Shown: one piece after another, positions 55,981-64,000 of the stretch
How the letters are laid out: every line of letters begins with the position of its first letter
How positions within the stretch are numbered: position 1 is the stretch's first letter
Assembly: GCF_028285745.1 (NCBI RefSeq)
Contig: NZ_JANQOP010000046.1
Coordinates: 1 to 64,000, forward strand
DNA from: Acaryochloris sp. IP29b_bin.137
GTDB taxonomy: Bacteria > Cyanobacteriota > Cyanobacteriia > Thermosynechococcales > Thermosynechococcaceae
DNA: 64,000 bases
Direction: 5' to 3'
Notes under the pieces: model-generated
Told to the model about the DNA's origin: nothing
What the model saw: the letters and a program-made list of their open reading frames with translations, nothing else
The model's database searches: none
Translations under genes and position numbers: made by a program

Positions 55981-56583
55981 CTATTGCCACACGTAAATCA
56001 GCATAAAGAGCACAATCCAGATCACATCGACAAAGTGCCAGAAGATAGACGTTGCCGCGACGCCAAACTCCCCCCCACTATAGTTATTGGGGATAAATGA
56101 ACGGGTCAGCATAATGCTCTGCAATAGCACCCCAGTTAAGACATGCAGGCCGTGAAAGCCCGTCAGTAAATAAAATGTGCCGCCAAACACGCCTGACTTA
56201 AAGCCAAAGGGCAAACTCATCCATTCCACAGCTTGACCATAAAGAAAGTAGCTACCCATTGCCATGGTTAACAACCAAAAGGCTCGAAATCCCCACAGAT
56301 TATCGCGATGCAAACAACGCTCGGCCAAGTAGATGATGAAGCTGCTAGAGACCAGGACAATTGTATTGATCAGGGGCTCATGGACCTCTAACCCTGCCAC
56401 ACCCGCCGGTAGCCAGTCAGTGACACTCGTTTTATAAACGGTGTAGCCCACAAAAAAGCTGATGAAGATGATGCTTTCTGATAACAGAAAGATGATGAAG
56501 CCAAACATGCGGTGGTCTTCTTCATGAGCCGTTTCCTGGATAACCTGAGCTTCGAGGGCCGGATCAAGATTCGCTGGGTTCAC
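55981..56583 (-). CDS. coxC: Terminal oxidase subunit III
   Basis: This 200-residue membrane protein has five likely helices (FIIFLLSESIIFISFFVGYT, LTGFHGLHVLTGVLLQSIML, FWHFVDVIWIVLFMLIYVW). It matches heme-copper oxidase subunit III. The start is GTG at 56583 behind AAGGAG and overlaps coxA by 20 bp. Confidence 0.92.
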   Translation of the reverse strand: MNPANLDPALEAQVIQETAHEEDHRMFGFIIFLLSESIIFISFFVGYTVYKTSVTDWLPAGVAGLEVHEPLINTIVLVSSSFIIYLAERCLHRDNLWGFRAFWLLTMAMGSYFLYGQAVEWMSLPFGFKSGVFGGTFYLLTGFHGLHVLTGVLLQSIMLTRSFIPNNYSGGEFGVAATSIFWHFVDVIWIVLFMLIYVWQ

Positions 56584-58252
56584 TGGCTAGCTCCTTCGTC
56601 GGATCGTTTGCGGTCAAAGGTTCATCGCTGCCATAACCGTAGGGAGCCGACAGGATGATCGGAATTTGTTCAAAGTTCTCATGGGGAGGCGGCGAGGCAA
56701 TCAACCATTCCAGTCCAATGGCCCGCCAGGGATTGTCCTTCGCGGTTTCACCCCGAACCCAAGAACTGAGCATATTTAAGATAAAGGGCAGGGTAGAAAC
56801 CCCTAACAGAAAGGCTCCCAGGCTTGCCAACACATTCCAGAAGGCAAACTCTGGATCGTAGGAAGCCACGCGACGGGGCATTCCTTGTAGCCCTAAGGGA
56901 TGCATCGGCAAAAAGTTGAGATTTAGGCCAATAAAGGTTAAGGCAAAGTGGAGTTTCCCCAAGCCTTCGTAATACATCCGCCCCGTCATTTTCGGAAACC
57001 AGTGGTAAATCGCTGCATAGAAGCCCATCACTACGGCCCCATTAATAACGTAGTGGAAATGGCCTACGACAAAGTAGGTATTATTGACATGAATATCAAA
57101 GGGAGCCGACGCCAACATAATCCCAGTAATTCCGGCAAATAGGAACATCGTCAGTCCCCCCAAGCCAAATAGCATCGAAGTGGTCAGGCGCAGCTTACCG
57201 CCCCAGATGGTGGCGACCCAAGCGAAGACTTTGATGCCTGTGGGCACTGAAATTGCCATGGTCGTGAACATGAACAACATCCGCATCCAGCCGGGGGTGC
57301 CGCTGGCAAACATATGATGGACCCAGACAATGCCGCTCAGTCCCGTAATGATTAGGGAGGACACCGCCACAACTTTGTAGCCAAACAGAGGTTTGCGGGC
57401 ATAGACCGGAAAAACCTCTGAAAACACGCCAAAGATGGGCAGAATAATCACGTACACCGCTGGGTGGGAATAGAACCAGAAGAAATGCTGATACAGCACC
57501 GGATCGCCACCGCGAGACGGTTCAAAGAAGCTTGTTCCCACCGTCAGATCGAGCAGCAGCATCACAGCCCCTGCTGTTAGTGCGGGTAAGCCGAAGAGCT
57601 GAATAATCTGGGCAGATAAAACGGTCCAGCAAAAGGCGGGCATTTTGAACCAGCCCATGCCGGGGGCTCGCATTCTGACAATGGTGGTGACAATATTGAC
57701 CGCTCCCATAATCGAGGACACCCCTGACAGGGCCACCGCCAACAACCAGAGGGATTGTCCATTAATCAGATTTCCCGTCGGGTTTTGTAAGCTGACAGGC
57801 GGATAGGCCCACCAGCCAGACTGGGAGGGGCCACCCGGCACAAAGAAGCTAATGATCAAGATCACGCCAAATATGGGAACCAGCCAAAACGCCACTGCGT
57901 TCAGGCGAGGAAAGGCCATATCCCGTGCCCCAATCATCAGCGGCACCAAATAGTTGGCAAGCCCATTGAGCATGGGAAAAGTCCACATAAACAGCATGAT
58001 AGTGCCATGCATGGTGAACAGACCGTTGTACACGGTGCGATCGACCAGATCAGAATCAGGGGTAATCAGTTCGCCCCGCATCACCATGGCGAGCAGCCCA
58101 CCGAACAGAAAGAAGAAGAAGGCGAGGACAATATACTGAATCCCGATCACTTTGTGATCGGTGCTGAAACTAAAAAATCTGCGCCAGTTATCGGGGGCCC
58201 CCGGTTGGGGCTGACGGCTGGGTGGCGTCAACGGCAAAGAAGCATCACTCAT
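56564..58252 (-). CDS. coxA: Terminal oxidase subunit I
   Basis: This 562-residue subunit has the heme and CuB histidines in LFTMHGTIMLFMW, FWFYSHPAVYVIILP, WVHHMFASG and VGHFHYVINGAVVMGFY. The SHPAVY region carries the His-Tyr pair of the active site. It reduces O2 to water and pumps protons. In a nif region its value would be fast O2 removal and ATP supply. Confidence 0.95.
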   Translation of the reverse strand: MSDASLPLTPPSRQPQPGAPDNWRRFFSFSTDHKVIGIQYIVLAFFFFLFGGLLAMVMRGELITPDSDLVDRTVYNGLFTMHGTIMLFMWTFPMLNGLANYLVPLMIGARDMAFPRLNAVAFWLVPIFGVILIISFFVPGGPSQSGWWAYPPVSLQNPTGNLINGQSLWLLAVALSGVSSIMGAVNIVTTIVRMRAPGMGWFKMPAFCWTVLSAQIIQLFGLPALTAGAVMLLLDLTVGTSFFEPSRGGDPVLYQHFFWFYSHPAVYVIILPIFGVFSEVFPVYARKPLFGYKVVAVSSLIITGLSGIVWVHHMFASGTPGWMRMLFMFTTMAISVPTGIKVFAWVATIWGGKLRLTTSMLFGLGGLTMFLFAGITGIMLASAPFDIHVNNTYFVVGHFHYVINGAVVMGFYAAIYHWFPKMTGRMYYEGLGKLHFALTFIGLNLNFLPMHPLGLQGMPRRVASYDPEFAFWNVLASLGAFLLGVSTLPFILNMLSSWVRGETAKDNPWRAIGLEWLIASPPPHENFEQIPIILSAPYGYGSDEPLTANDPTKELASEPSES

Positions 58253-59159
58253 GGGGGTCGTTCTCTGAACTGGCGTAATTTACAACAGGGGCTGGGGCAG
58301 GCTTCACCGTTTCCCAGCCTAAGTCAAGGGCACTTTGCGTCTCTTGATTGAATTCTTCATAGGCAACGTTCTGGGCAGCGAAGGGAGGCGTGGCTACCGC
58401 GGTCGCTAACCACTGTTGATAGTCCTCTGCAGATTCCACCACCACATCGGTCTGATTGGCAGCAAAGTAGGTGCCGCTGTACTCCGAATCTCGCAAGCGG
58501 TAGCGCCCTTTGCGGATGGGGGTAAATTCAAAGCTAATGTCTCGTCCGGGAACCACATCTTGTTTGACCCTAAAGGCGGGAATAAAAAAGCCATGCAGCA
58601 CATCCTCTGAAGACAGTAGCAGCCGTGCCCTCTGATCCACCGGCAGATGCAGCTCAGTACTGCGAATATCCGGGTCGGGATAGTGAAACTCCCAAGCCCA
58701 CTGCCGAGCATAAACGTTGATGGGGGCTGGCTCCGCTTCAGTAGGAGCAACGGATGCCGCTTCTGCCATCGGCATTCCCATCGCCATTGGCCCCATGCCG
58801 CCTAGAATCCCCATGCGATCGTAGGTTTGGTAGCTTACCGTGGCAATCCAAATCACTAACACAATGGGAATGGCAGTCCAGACCACCTCTAGCTTGACGT
58901 TGCCTTCGATGGCCGGGCCGTCGCTCGTATCGTATTTAGCGGCGCGTTGAAAGAGAACGGCGTACAGAAGTGTTCCCATCACCCCCAAAAAGATAAAGCT
59001 ACCCAGGGTGGTCATAAAGCTGAAGAGATGATCCACCAGCAGCGCCTCTGCTGACGCTTGGGGAGGCATCCAGTGGTAGGCCTGCTGACCGATCCACAGA
59101 CTGATCAGTAAATCCGCGATCGCAAGTCCCACCAAGATCAAAAGTGTACGTCGATTCAT
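58245..59159 (-). CDS. coxB: Terminal oxidase subunit II without CuA site (ARTO type)
   Basis: This 304-residue protein has two N-terminal membrane helices and a cupredoxin-like domain (HGFFIPAFRVKQDVVPGRD). In cytochrome c oxidases the CuA loop reads CSEYCGxxH. Here it is DSEYSGTYFAANQ: both cysteines and the histidine are gone. CuA is therefore absent, as in the alternative respiratory terminal oxidase (ARTO) of cyanobacteria, thought to take electrons from quinol. It overlaps coxA by eight bases. Confidence 0.92.
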   Translation of the reverse strand: MNRRTLLILVGLAIADLLISLWIGQQAYHWMPPQASAEALLVDHLFSFMTTLGSFIFLGVMGTLLYAVLFQRAAKYDTSDGPAIEGNVKLEVVWTAIPIVLVIWIATVSYQTYDRMGILGGMGPMAMGMPMAEAASVAPTEAEPAPINVYARQWAWEFHYPDPDIRSTELHLPVDQRARLLLSSEDVLHGFFIPAFRVKQDVVPGRDISFEFTPIRKGRYRLRDSEYSGTYFAANQTDVVVESAEDYQQWLATAVATPPFAAQNVAYEEFNQETQSALDLGWETVKPAPAPVVNYASSENDPHE

Positions 59160-59168
59160 AGGAGATTC

Positions 59169-59789
59169 CTAGGGTTGAACCAATAAATTGAGGGGATCAT
59201 TGGGATCCATCCCGGCCCGCAGCAAACGATCCGCACTGACATGAATGCCAAAGTCGGCTCCCAAATGAGCTCCCAAGGTTCCGTGGATAAACATCAAGGC
59301 AAAGATGCCCAGGCCCGCCAGCAAATAGCCCCATTGCACCTGGCGAACCCGATCGGACCGCCACACAAAGCGCTGAAATCCCCGCCATACCGTCATGGCC
59401 ACAATCAACCCTAGCAGCAATACACCTCCCACCCCATGCCACAGCATGGTATTCAGGGCACTCAACCCCCAAGGGCTAACCTGATCCATTGGTGGGTCTG
59501 CAAGCAGAATCTCATAGAATCCAGCAGCCACTGTAAAGAAAGTGATGATTGCTGCTGCCACCATGTTGTACCAGCCCACGTCGTACAGACTAGAGCTGGT
59601 GGCGGGAATGGCCAGGAACTTGAAAATGGGTTTTTCCAGGGGATAAAGGGTCGCAACGATGTCGAATGCGATCGCAACGATAAACAAGCCCAACGTCAGA
59701 TGAACCAAGTTGGGATGAATCGGCAGGGCATAGGGTAACCCATTCGCCCCTACGCCCAAGCTGAGAAATGCAGAACAGCCACCTATCAC
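59169..59789 (-). CDS. DUF2231 membrane protein 2
   Basis: This 206-residue protein has about five membrane helices (LPIHPNLVHLTLGLFIVAIA, LWHGVGGVLLLGLIVAMTV) and the His-containing DUF2231 pattern. The start is GTG at 59789, behind GGGGAGG, and overlaps the previous stop as GTGA. Two such proteins precede coxBAC in ARTO operons of other cyanobacteria. They may bind heme or help the oxidase; the function is unknown. Confidence 0.82.
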   Translation of the reverse strand: MIGGCSAFLSLGVGANGLPYALPIHPNLVHLTLGLFIVAIAFDIVATLYPLEKPIFKFLAIPATSSSLYDVGWYNMVAAAIITFFTVAAGFYEILLADPPMDQVSPWGLSALNTMLWHGVGGVLLLGLIVAMTVWRGFQRFVWRSDRVRQVQWGYLLAGLGIFALMFIHGTLGAHLGADFGIHVSADRLLRAGMDPNDPLNLLVQP

Positions 59790-60289
59790 TGCAATAGACC
59801 TCCCCGCATGGCTTCGACAACGGCTTCGGTATGTAAACCGTAGACCCACACCAGCTTATCCCCCAAATAAATCTGAAAAAGGACAATGAACGTTAAGATC
59901 ACATTGCCTCCGATATAAGGTAATGGAAGAACCTCTGGGGCACGCAAACGAATGGTGTAGCGCCACCCAGTAATAAGTGCCAGAAGGCCAGAAAGCGCCC
60001 AGCCAATGAGCGTATGCAAGCTTAGATCCCGAGTGGCAGCAGCATAGGGCATGGCCAATCCTGCCTCAATTTGCCCAAAAATCACCGCAATAAAAACCGA
60101 AATTGTTGCAAACATCAAATTCCACCAGCCCACCTCATATAAGCGGGAATTTCGAGTGAAATATCCAACTCCATCACAAAGAACAGCGAATAGAACCATC
60201 GCGATCACAAAATGCACCACGATGGGATGAAGGGTGTCGGGATAGGGCAGGTTATGGCTATTGAGCGGTGGCAATAAATCCTGGAACAT
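59786..60289 (-). CDS. DUF2231 membrane protein 1
   Basis: This 167-residue protein has four membrane helices and the motif LHPIVVHFVIAMVLFAVL near the start, with a conserved His pattern (LSLHTLIGWALSGLLALITG). It is the first gene of the cox operon and is translationally coupled to the second DUF2231 gene. Confidence 0.82.
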   Translation of the reverse strand: MFQDLLPPLNSHNLPYPDTLHPIVVHFVIAMVLFAVLCDGVGYFTRNSRLYEVGWWNLMFATISVFIAVIFGQIEAGLAMPYAAATRDLSLHTLIGWALSGLLALITGWRYTIRLRAPEVLPLPYIGGNVILTFIVLFQIYLGDKLVWVYGLHTEAVVEAMRGGLLQ

Positions 60290-60923
60290 TGACTTACCCT
60301 ACAAAAGAAAAGTGATTTCCTTAACACAATTGGAGCTGATTGGTTAACTAAATCTCAAGAAAGTTGCCTTTTGTGAAGGCCAGGAACGTTTGTACTTTCT
60401 GAACCATTCATTTTTGCTTCTTAGAAGCCCTTCCTATCTTTAGAGATTTTACTGCTTACTAAAGTTAATATTAGGGTGGGTAATCATTGATAATTATCAA
60501 CTCTATTCGCATATTTACCTTAAAAATCAAATAGTAAACTAAGGAAAACCTAGTTAGGGATTTGCAGAACTTAGAGAACCCAGAACTTGCTTTTAAATAT
60601 ATCACTCTAGAACTCGAAGAGCAGGTATCAAAGTAGTAGTCAGCTTCTTAGACTAGTCTGATAAATATCTATTTTTATTCTCCAAATCATGAATTTCAAA
60701 TTATCTTCTAGCGATTTAAAGCTTAAGTATTGAGACAAAAATTAAAAGGTAGTAGAGACGGAATATAGAGCTAGATAGAAAAATACTTATCATATGAATT
60801 AATATTAAAGGGCTAGGGATTTAAGAGAAAAATCTAAAAATTGCAGCGATAGATACAGATTAAGATTTTGTAAACCTGTGCGATCAATCTATTCTGTATC
60901 AAAGATAGCAAAAATGGTCAATT
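60290..60923. other. Upstream region of the cox operon
   Basis: This AT-rich stretch of about 630 bp must include the minus-strand cox promoter. I see no gene here and no three-box array in the cox direction. Confidence 0.45.
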
Positions 60924-61190
60924 TGAGTACTCAAGCAATGGAACTTTTTTAGAGTGCTATTCGAGTTGATCTCTTACAGACCCATTCATTGTGCTGAGTA
61001 CATGAATTAGCAGACTGAAGTAGAAAAATACTCGTCCACAGGGTTAACAATACTAGTCCATTCGTCCCCAAAATATATTTTCCCCAGAACACCTCTCGGT
61101 TGTAGCGCTTGAGTACAGCGCTAATGATCCAATAAACCCTATCGAAACATCATTGAATGGCCCAGAAGGAGTCTTTGCTATAAAACGTCC
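60924..61190 (+). promoter_or_regulatory. Third nif-type three-box promoter, without a nif gene
   Basis: TGAGTAC begins at 60924, 60995 and 61110, giving spacings of 71 and 115 bp, matching the nifB and nifP arrays. The proximal context GTTGTAGCGCTTGAGTACAG and the following CGCTAATGATCCAATAAA align closely with the nifB copy over about 45 bp. TATAAA at 61179-61184 is exactly 69 bp after the proximal box, as at nifB. The first box is a palindrome (TTGAGTACTCAA), so it might also serve the cox side. Confidence 0.7.
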
Positions 61191-61700
61191 AATGCTAAAC
61201 ACTCAATCTTCAAGACTCGGCTCAACTCGTTGAAATCAACGGAACACAACACCAGCTTTAGCTCAGTTAGAGCAAATTTACCCTTTGGATGCTTTGTCTT
61301 CCTGATTTCAACGTTTTAGTAATGCATGATTACGATCTCAGATGTCCTCAACTGTTTTGGGTGATCCTCATTCCCACTTACGGGATAAACGAGCACATCC
61401 ACCATCAGAACGCTTAGAGATCGATCCCTGCTACCGTGAGATTATTTTTGGGTTGCAATGGCATCGAACGTTTTGACAGGCGTTGCATTAACCGTTCAAT
61501 ATCCAACCAGTTTCTGGGGTTGATTCCGCTCTGCTTTGTACAACTTGCCTGTATTAACTGGTTTGAAAGGTTAGTGCAATGCGCCGTCTTTCTCCTTTAC
61601 CTTTAGATTCCCTAACGTCAAGAATGAATTTGTGTATTCTGCAATTTATCCAAGATTAAGGGAAAAACCAGCTGCTATCTATTTTTCGAGGTCAATCAAT
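61191..61700 (+). other. Region after the third nif-type promoter, no intact gene
   Basis: These 510 bp have only broken frames. One reads TTPALAQLEQIYPLDALSS before a stop, and another, from ATG 61344, reads MSSTVLGDPHSHLRDKRAHP and ends after 44 codons. They may be remnants of a lost gene or a long leader. I cannot assign them to a family. Confidence 0.4.
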
Positions 61701-62075
61701 ATGCGGGAGATCCTTAATATAGGGGTTAGGTCCAGCAGTATTTTCCGTTTAATAATACGCTGGTGGACCCAGTGGAGCCGTATTGCCGATGGCCAATGGA
61801 CACAACCCTCCATTCCTATCCACCGTCAGGTACAAAATGGATGGATAGATTTCTTCCTAGGTGATAGTCAAGATAGCCAATGTCATCGATTGTTGGACAG
61901 CCAGTCGAGGGTGGGGCTGCATTATAGAAAGTCAGATCTAGAGGCCATTTTTTGGATGGATTGTCCGTCTGCAGAAATTCCTGATCGTTTATGGCGACAA
62001 CTACAAGAACAATATGTCAGGTGGTATTCCAAATATTCTCGTTTTTCTAGTTACTCAAGGATATTTACGAAGTAA
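61701..62075 (+). CDS. Hypothetical basic protein, 124 aa
   Basis: The start at ATG 61701 (MREILNIGVRSS) is preferred to a longer frame from 61632. The protein is rich in W, R and Q (RWWTQWSRIADGQW, HYRKSDLEAIFWMDCPS) and has no recognised domain. It is the first intact frame after the third nif-type promoter, about 510 bp from the predicted start of transcription. Confidence 0.55.
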   Translation: MREILNIGVRSSSIFRLIIRWWTQWSRIADGQWTQPSIPIHRQVQNGWIDFFLGDSQDSQCHRLLDSQSRVGLHYRKSDLEAIFWMDCPSAEIPDRLWRQLQEQYVRWYSKYSRFSSYSRIFTK

Positions 62076-62243
62076 GTAAAGTTTTAGTTCTTTAGTGATA
62101 CAAAACAGGGCTTTTGCATTTTTTGACAAAGGACCATAACTCATCCGCATGAATGGCACTAGCTGGGACCGCCTGAACTTCTCTGTGGTCAATCATCTGA
62201 GCTTTATGACTAGCTGAATGAACTATAAGCTATAGTCCTTACC

Positions 62244-63479
62244 ATGCATGACTCAGAATTAACAGTGTTCACACGACCTGCTGAGCAGGGAAGATGGCTA
62301 CTCATCCCTATAGGAACAAGCGTTTTACTTTGTTTAGGGACCGTTTATTCCTGGAGCATCTTTAGAACCCCCTTAGAAACCGAACTTAATCTTAGTGCCA
62401 CCGAAAGCCTCTTTCCCTATACAGTTGCCTTGGTTTTCTATGCGGCATTTATGCCGATTTCAGGTTTTTATATTCCTTGCATTGGTCCCCGCATCACAAT
62501 GGCCATAGGGGGACTGATAGTTGGTTTGGGCTATATCCTCGCCAGTTTTGCCACGAATATAGGGATGATCATCCTTACCTATGGTGTCATGGCTGGGACT
62601 GGCGTTGGCATTGCCTATGGGGTACCGATGGTTGTGGTTGCTCGTTGGTTTCCTGACAAAAAAGGATTGGCAGTGGGATTGACCATTATCGGGTTTGGGC
62701 TCTCTCCTCTGATCACTGCGCCTGTAGCAAACCACCTTATTGGGGTCTACTCCGTTAGACCCACGCTACGAATGCTAGGCCTTATATTTATGATGATCAT
62801 TCTGGGAATTGCCACTGTCCTGAAATTACCGCCGCGAAACTGGCAGCCTCGTCAGATGTCTGTGGCTACGACCGTCCCTGATCTTCGCTCCTACCCAAAA
62901 CATCTACTCAAAAGTCAATCTTTTTATGGGCTGTGGAGTTGCTATGCGATCGGTACCCTGATCGGATTAAGTGCTATTGGTATCTCGGGGCCAGTGGGGG
63001 AAGAGATTATCAAGATCGATCCGGGGATGGCCGCTGGTAGCGTTTCTTTATTTGCCCTCTTTAATGGTGTGAGTCGTCCCTTGTTTGGCTGGCTCAGTGA
63101 TCGCTTTAAACCCTGCTATGTTGCGATCACATCCTATGTTTTAGTCCTGATTGCCTGCGTTCTGATGATCCATGCTCAACCAGGACAAGTGGTCACCTAT
63201 CTCATTGCCTTTTGTCTGTTTTGGTTTTGTCTAGGCGGTTGGTTAGCGATAGCTCCGATCACCACCCTTCGTTTTTTCAACCCTGAACAGTATGCTCAAA
63301 ATTACGGAATTGTGTTTACAGCCTATGGCGTCGGTGCTTTGGCCGGAACGTTGGTGACTGGACGAATTCGCGATTGGCTGGGTTCGTATACCTATGCCTT
63401 CTATCCAATGGCCCTGCTTGCCATTGTTGGTATTGTCGTTGCAAGTACCCTGCTGAAGCGTGAGCGATCTCTGGTCTGA
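62244..63479 (+). CDS. MFS transporter, oxalate/formate-antiporter-like
   Basis: This 411-residue protein has twelve predicted membrane helices and the OFA-type start (LCLGTVYSWSIFRTPLE). The loop motif GWLSDRFKPCYV and YGVMAGTGVGIAYGVPMVVV follow. Members move organic acids such as oxalate and formate, but the substrate cannot be read from sequence. It lies 168 bp after the small hypothetical gene on the same strand and could share its transcript. Confidence 0.88.
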   Translation: MHDSELTVFTRPAEQGRWLLIPIGTSVLLCLGTVYSWSIFRTPLETELNLSATESLFPYTVALVFYAAFMPISGFYIPCIGPRITMAIGGLIVGLGYILASFATNIGMIILTYGVMAGTGVGIAYGVPMVVVARWFPDKKGLAVGLTIIGFGLSPLITAPVANHLIGVYSVRPTLRMLGLIFMMIILGIATVLKLPPRNWQPRQMSVATTVPDLRSYPKHLLKSQSFYGLWSCYAIGTLIGLSAIGISGPVGEEIIKIDPGMAAGSVSLFALFNGVSRPLFGWLSDRFKPCYVAITSYVLVLIACVLMIHAQPGQVVTYLIAFCLFWFCLGGWLAIAPITTLRFFNPEQYAQNYGIVFTAYGVGALAGTLVTGRIRDWLGSYTYAFYPMALLAIVGIVVASTLLKRERSLV

Positions 63480-63841
63480 GTTTCAATTTGAACGGTCAAG
63501 GGATAGCCAATTTCGTCGTAGAGATTGAGAATAGCAGTCTGATTTGGAGATGGTTCAGGGTGTTGAGTGCGTAACCAATAGGAGTTAAGCACCAGTTTGC
63601 GAACTAAGCGACGGAGAACAGGGAGGCCGTTACTGGGTGACTCAGGAGTAGTCGATCTCAAATAATCTTCCACCTTGGTTAAGAACCGATGGAAACGGTA
63701 GGGAGTTTCCAGTAAATCCCAATCTCGGGGAGTAGGACATGGGGCACATTGTCCACGTTCAGTGACGTGCCAATCCTGATGCTCAGTTTTCTCCTCGTGA
63801 GACTGCCTTTGCCCGTTACCCAAAGCTGTCATCCAAATCAC
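63401..63841 (-). CDS. Hypothetical protein, 146 aa, converging on the MFS gene
   Basis: This protein (PTPRDWDLLETPYRFHRFLT, LPVLRRLVRKLVLNSYWL, LNLYDEIGYPLTVQIETQ) has good coding composition in its middle part, with CAPC near residue 32. I do not recognise the family. Its last 26 codons lie opposite the 3' end of the MFS gene, an unusually long convergent overlap, so the tail may be extended by loss of the original stop. Confidence 0.6.
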   Translation of the reverse strand: MIWMTALGNGQRQSHEEKTEHQDWHVTERGQCAPCPTPRDWDLLETPYRFHRFLTKVEDYLRSTTPESPSNGLPVLRRLVRKLVLNSYWLRTQHPEPSPNQTAILNLYDEIGYPLTVQIETQTRDRSRFSRVLATTIPTMASRAIG

Positions 63842-64000
63842 TTAAACAACTATTCCCAACCCTATCGAGTCGGTTGGCAGATAACTGTGGTTGGGGTTAC
63901 CAACTTTCGGCTATCAAGATGATTGAAGAACGAGCATTGACTGGATAGAAAAGCTGCGCAACTGCGGGGGCGTGATCAATAGGGCAAAAGTCTTCTGGGG

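Noticed and set aside
63842-64000. Possible transposase or gene fragment at the window edge
   Set aside because: Short open frames on both strands have no recognisable motif and the window ends too soon to judge.

Overview
The window is cyanobacterial. It carries HIP1-type GCGATCGC octamers in many genes, PatA-family (PATAN–receiver) regulators, the cyanobacterial accessory nif genes (hesA, hesB, fdxH, nifP, a CCE_0567-type gene) and a CnfR/PatB-type regulator. nifD, fdxN and nifB are uninterrupted. There is no heterocyst excision element, and a local cnfR plus an O2-reducing oxidase fit a non-heterocystous diazotroph of the Leptolyngbya/Acaryochloris kind. The genus is an inference and I cannot fix it.

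Layout. (1) About 0.65–9.0 kb, plus strand: a taxis/pilus-type chemosensory operon with two tandem PatA-like regulators, a double-CheW adaptor, an MCP, a hybrid CheA and a receiver-only CheB-like protein. (2) 9.0–11.6 kb, minus strand: a GT4 glycosyltransferase, a TIGR01777 epimerase and a small hypothetical gene. (3) 11.8–17.9 kb: tRNA-Val(CAC), then a four-gene accessory cassette. Two of its proteins share a GQMSGGN..NNI motif that looks like an amyloid-signalling motif. The other two are a MoxR AAA+ ATPase and a membrane protein with a vWA-like region and WD40 repeats. I read this as a predicted NTP-dependent conflict (immunity) system. (4) 18.1–22.9 kb: molybdate uptake (modA, fused modBC), cysK and a decayed methyltransferase.

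(5) 23.0–39.6 kb, minus strand: the main nif block, in transcription order nifB-fdxN-nifS-nifU-nifH-nifD-nifK-nifZ-(Mo_nitro_C)-nifEN(fused)-nifX-DUF269-CCE_0567-type-nifW-hesA-orf-hesB-fdxH-feoA-flavodoxin. (6) 40.9–50.1 kb, plus strand: nifP(cysE), a small orf, a Dps, nifV, nifT, a 2Fe-2S thioredoxin-like protein, a GGCT-like protein, a ParB-like protein, a GAPN-like dehydrogenase, a TrmO-like protein and a NafY-like protein. (7) 50.1–51.7 kb, minus: cnfR. (8) 52.6–54.2 kb, plus: four small genes, one of them a nitrogenase-associated ArsC-like gene interrupted by an in-frame TGA. (9) 54.4–60.3 kb, minus: two DUF2231 membrane proteins, coxB-coxA-coxC and a GMC oxidoreductase. CoxB lacks the CuA cysteines, so this is probably a quinol-oxidising ARTO that removes O2. 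(10) 61.7–63.8 kb: a small orf, an OFA-type MFS transporter and a hypothetical gene.

The most notable non-coding result is a repeated promoter architecture. Three TGAGTAC-like boxes, spaced 71–73 bp then exactly 115 bp, followed 69–72 bp later by a TATAAN −10-like hexamer, occur upstream of nifB, upstream of nifP, and a third time at 60.9–61.2 kb, where no nif gene follows. With cnfR in the same cluster these are strong candidates for CnfR-responsive promoters.
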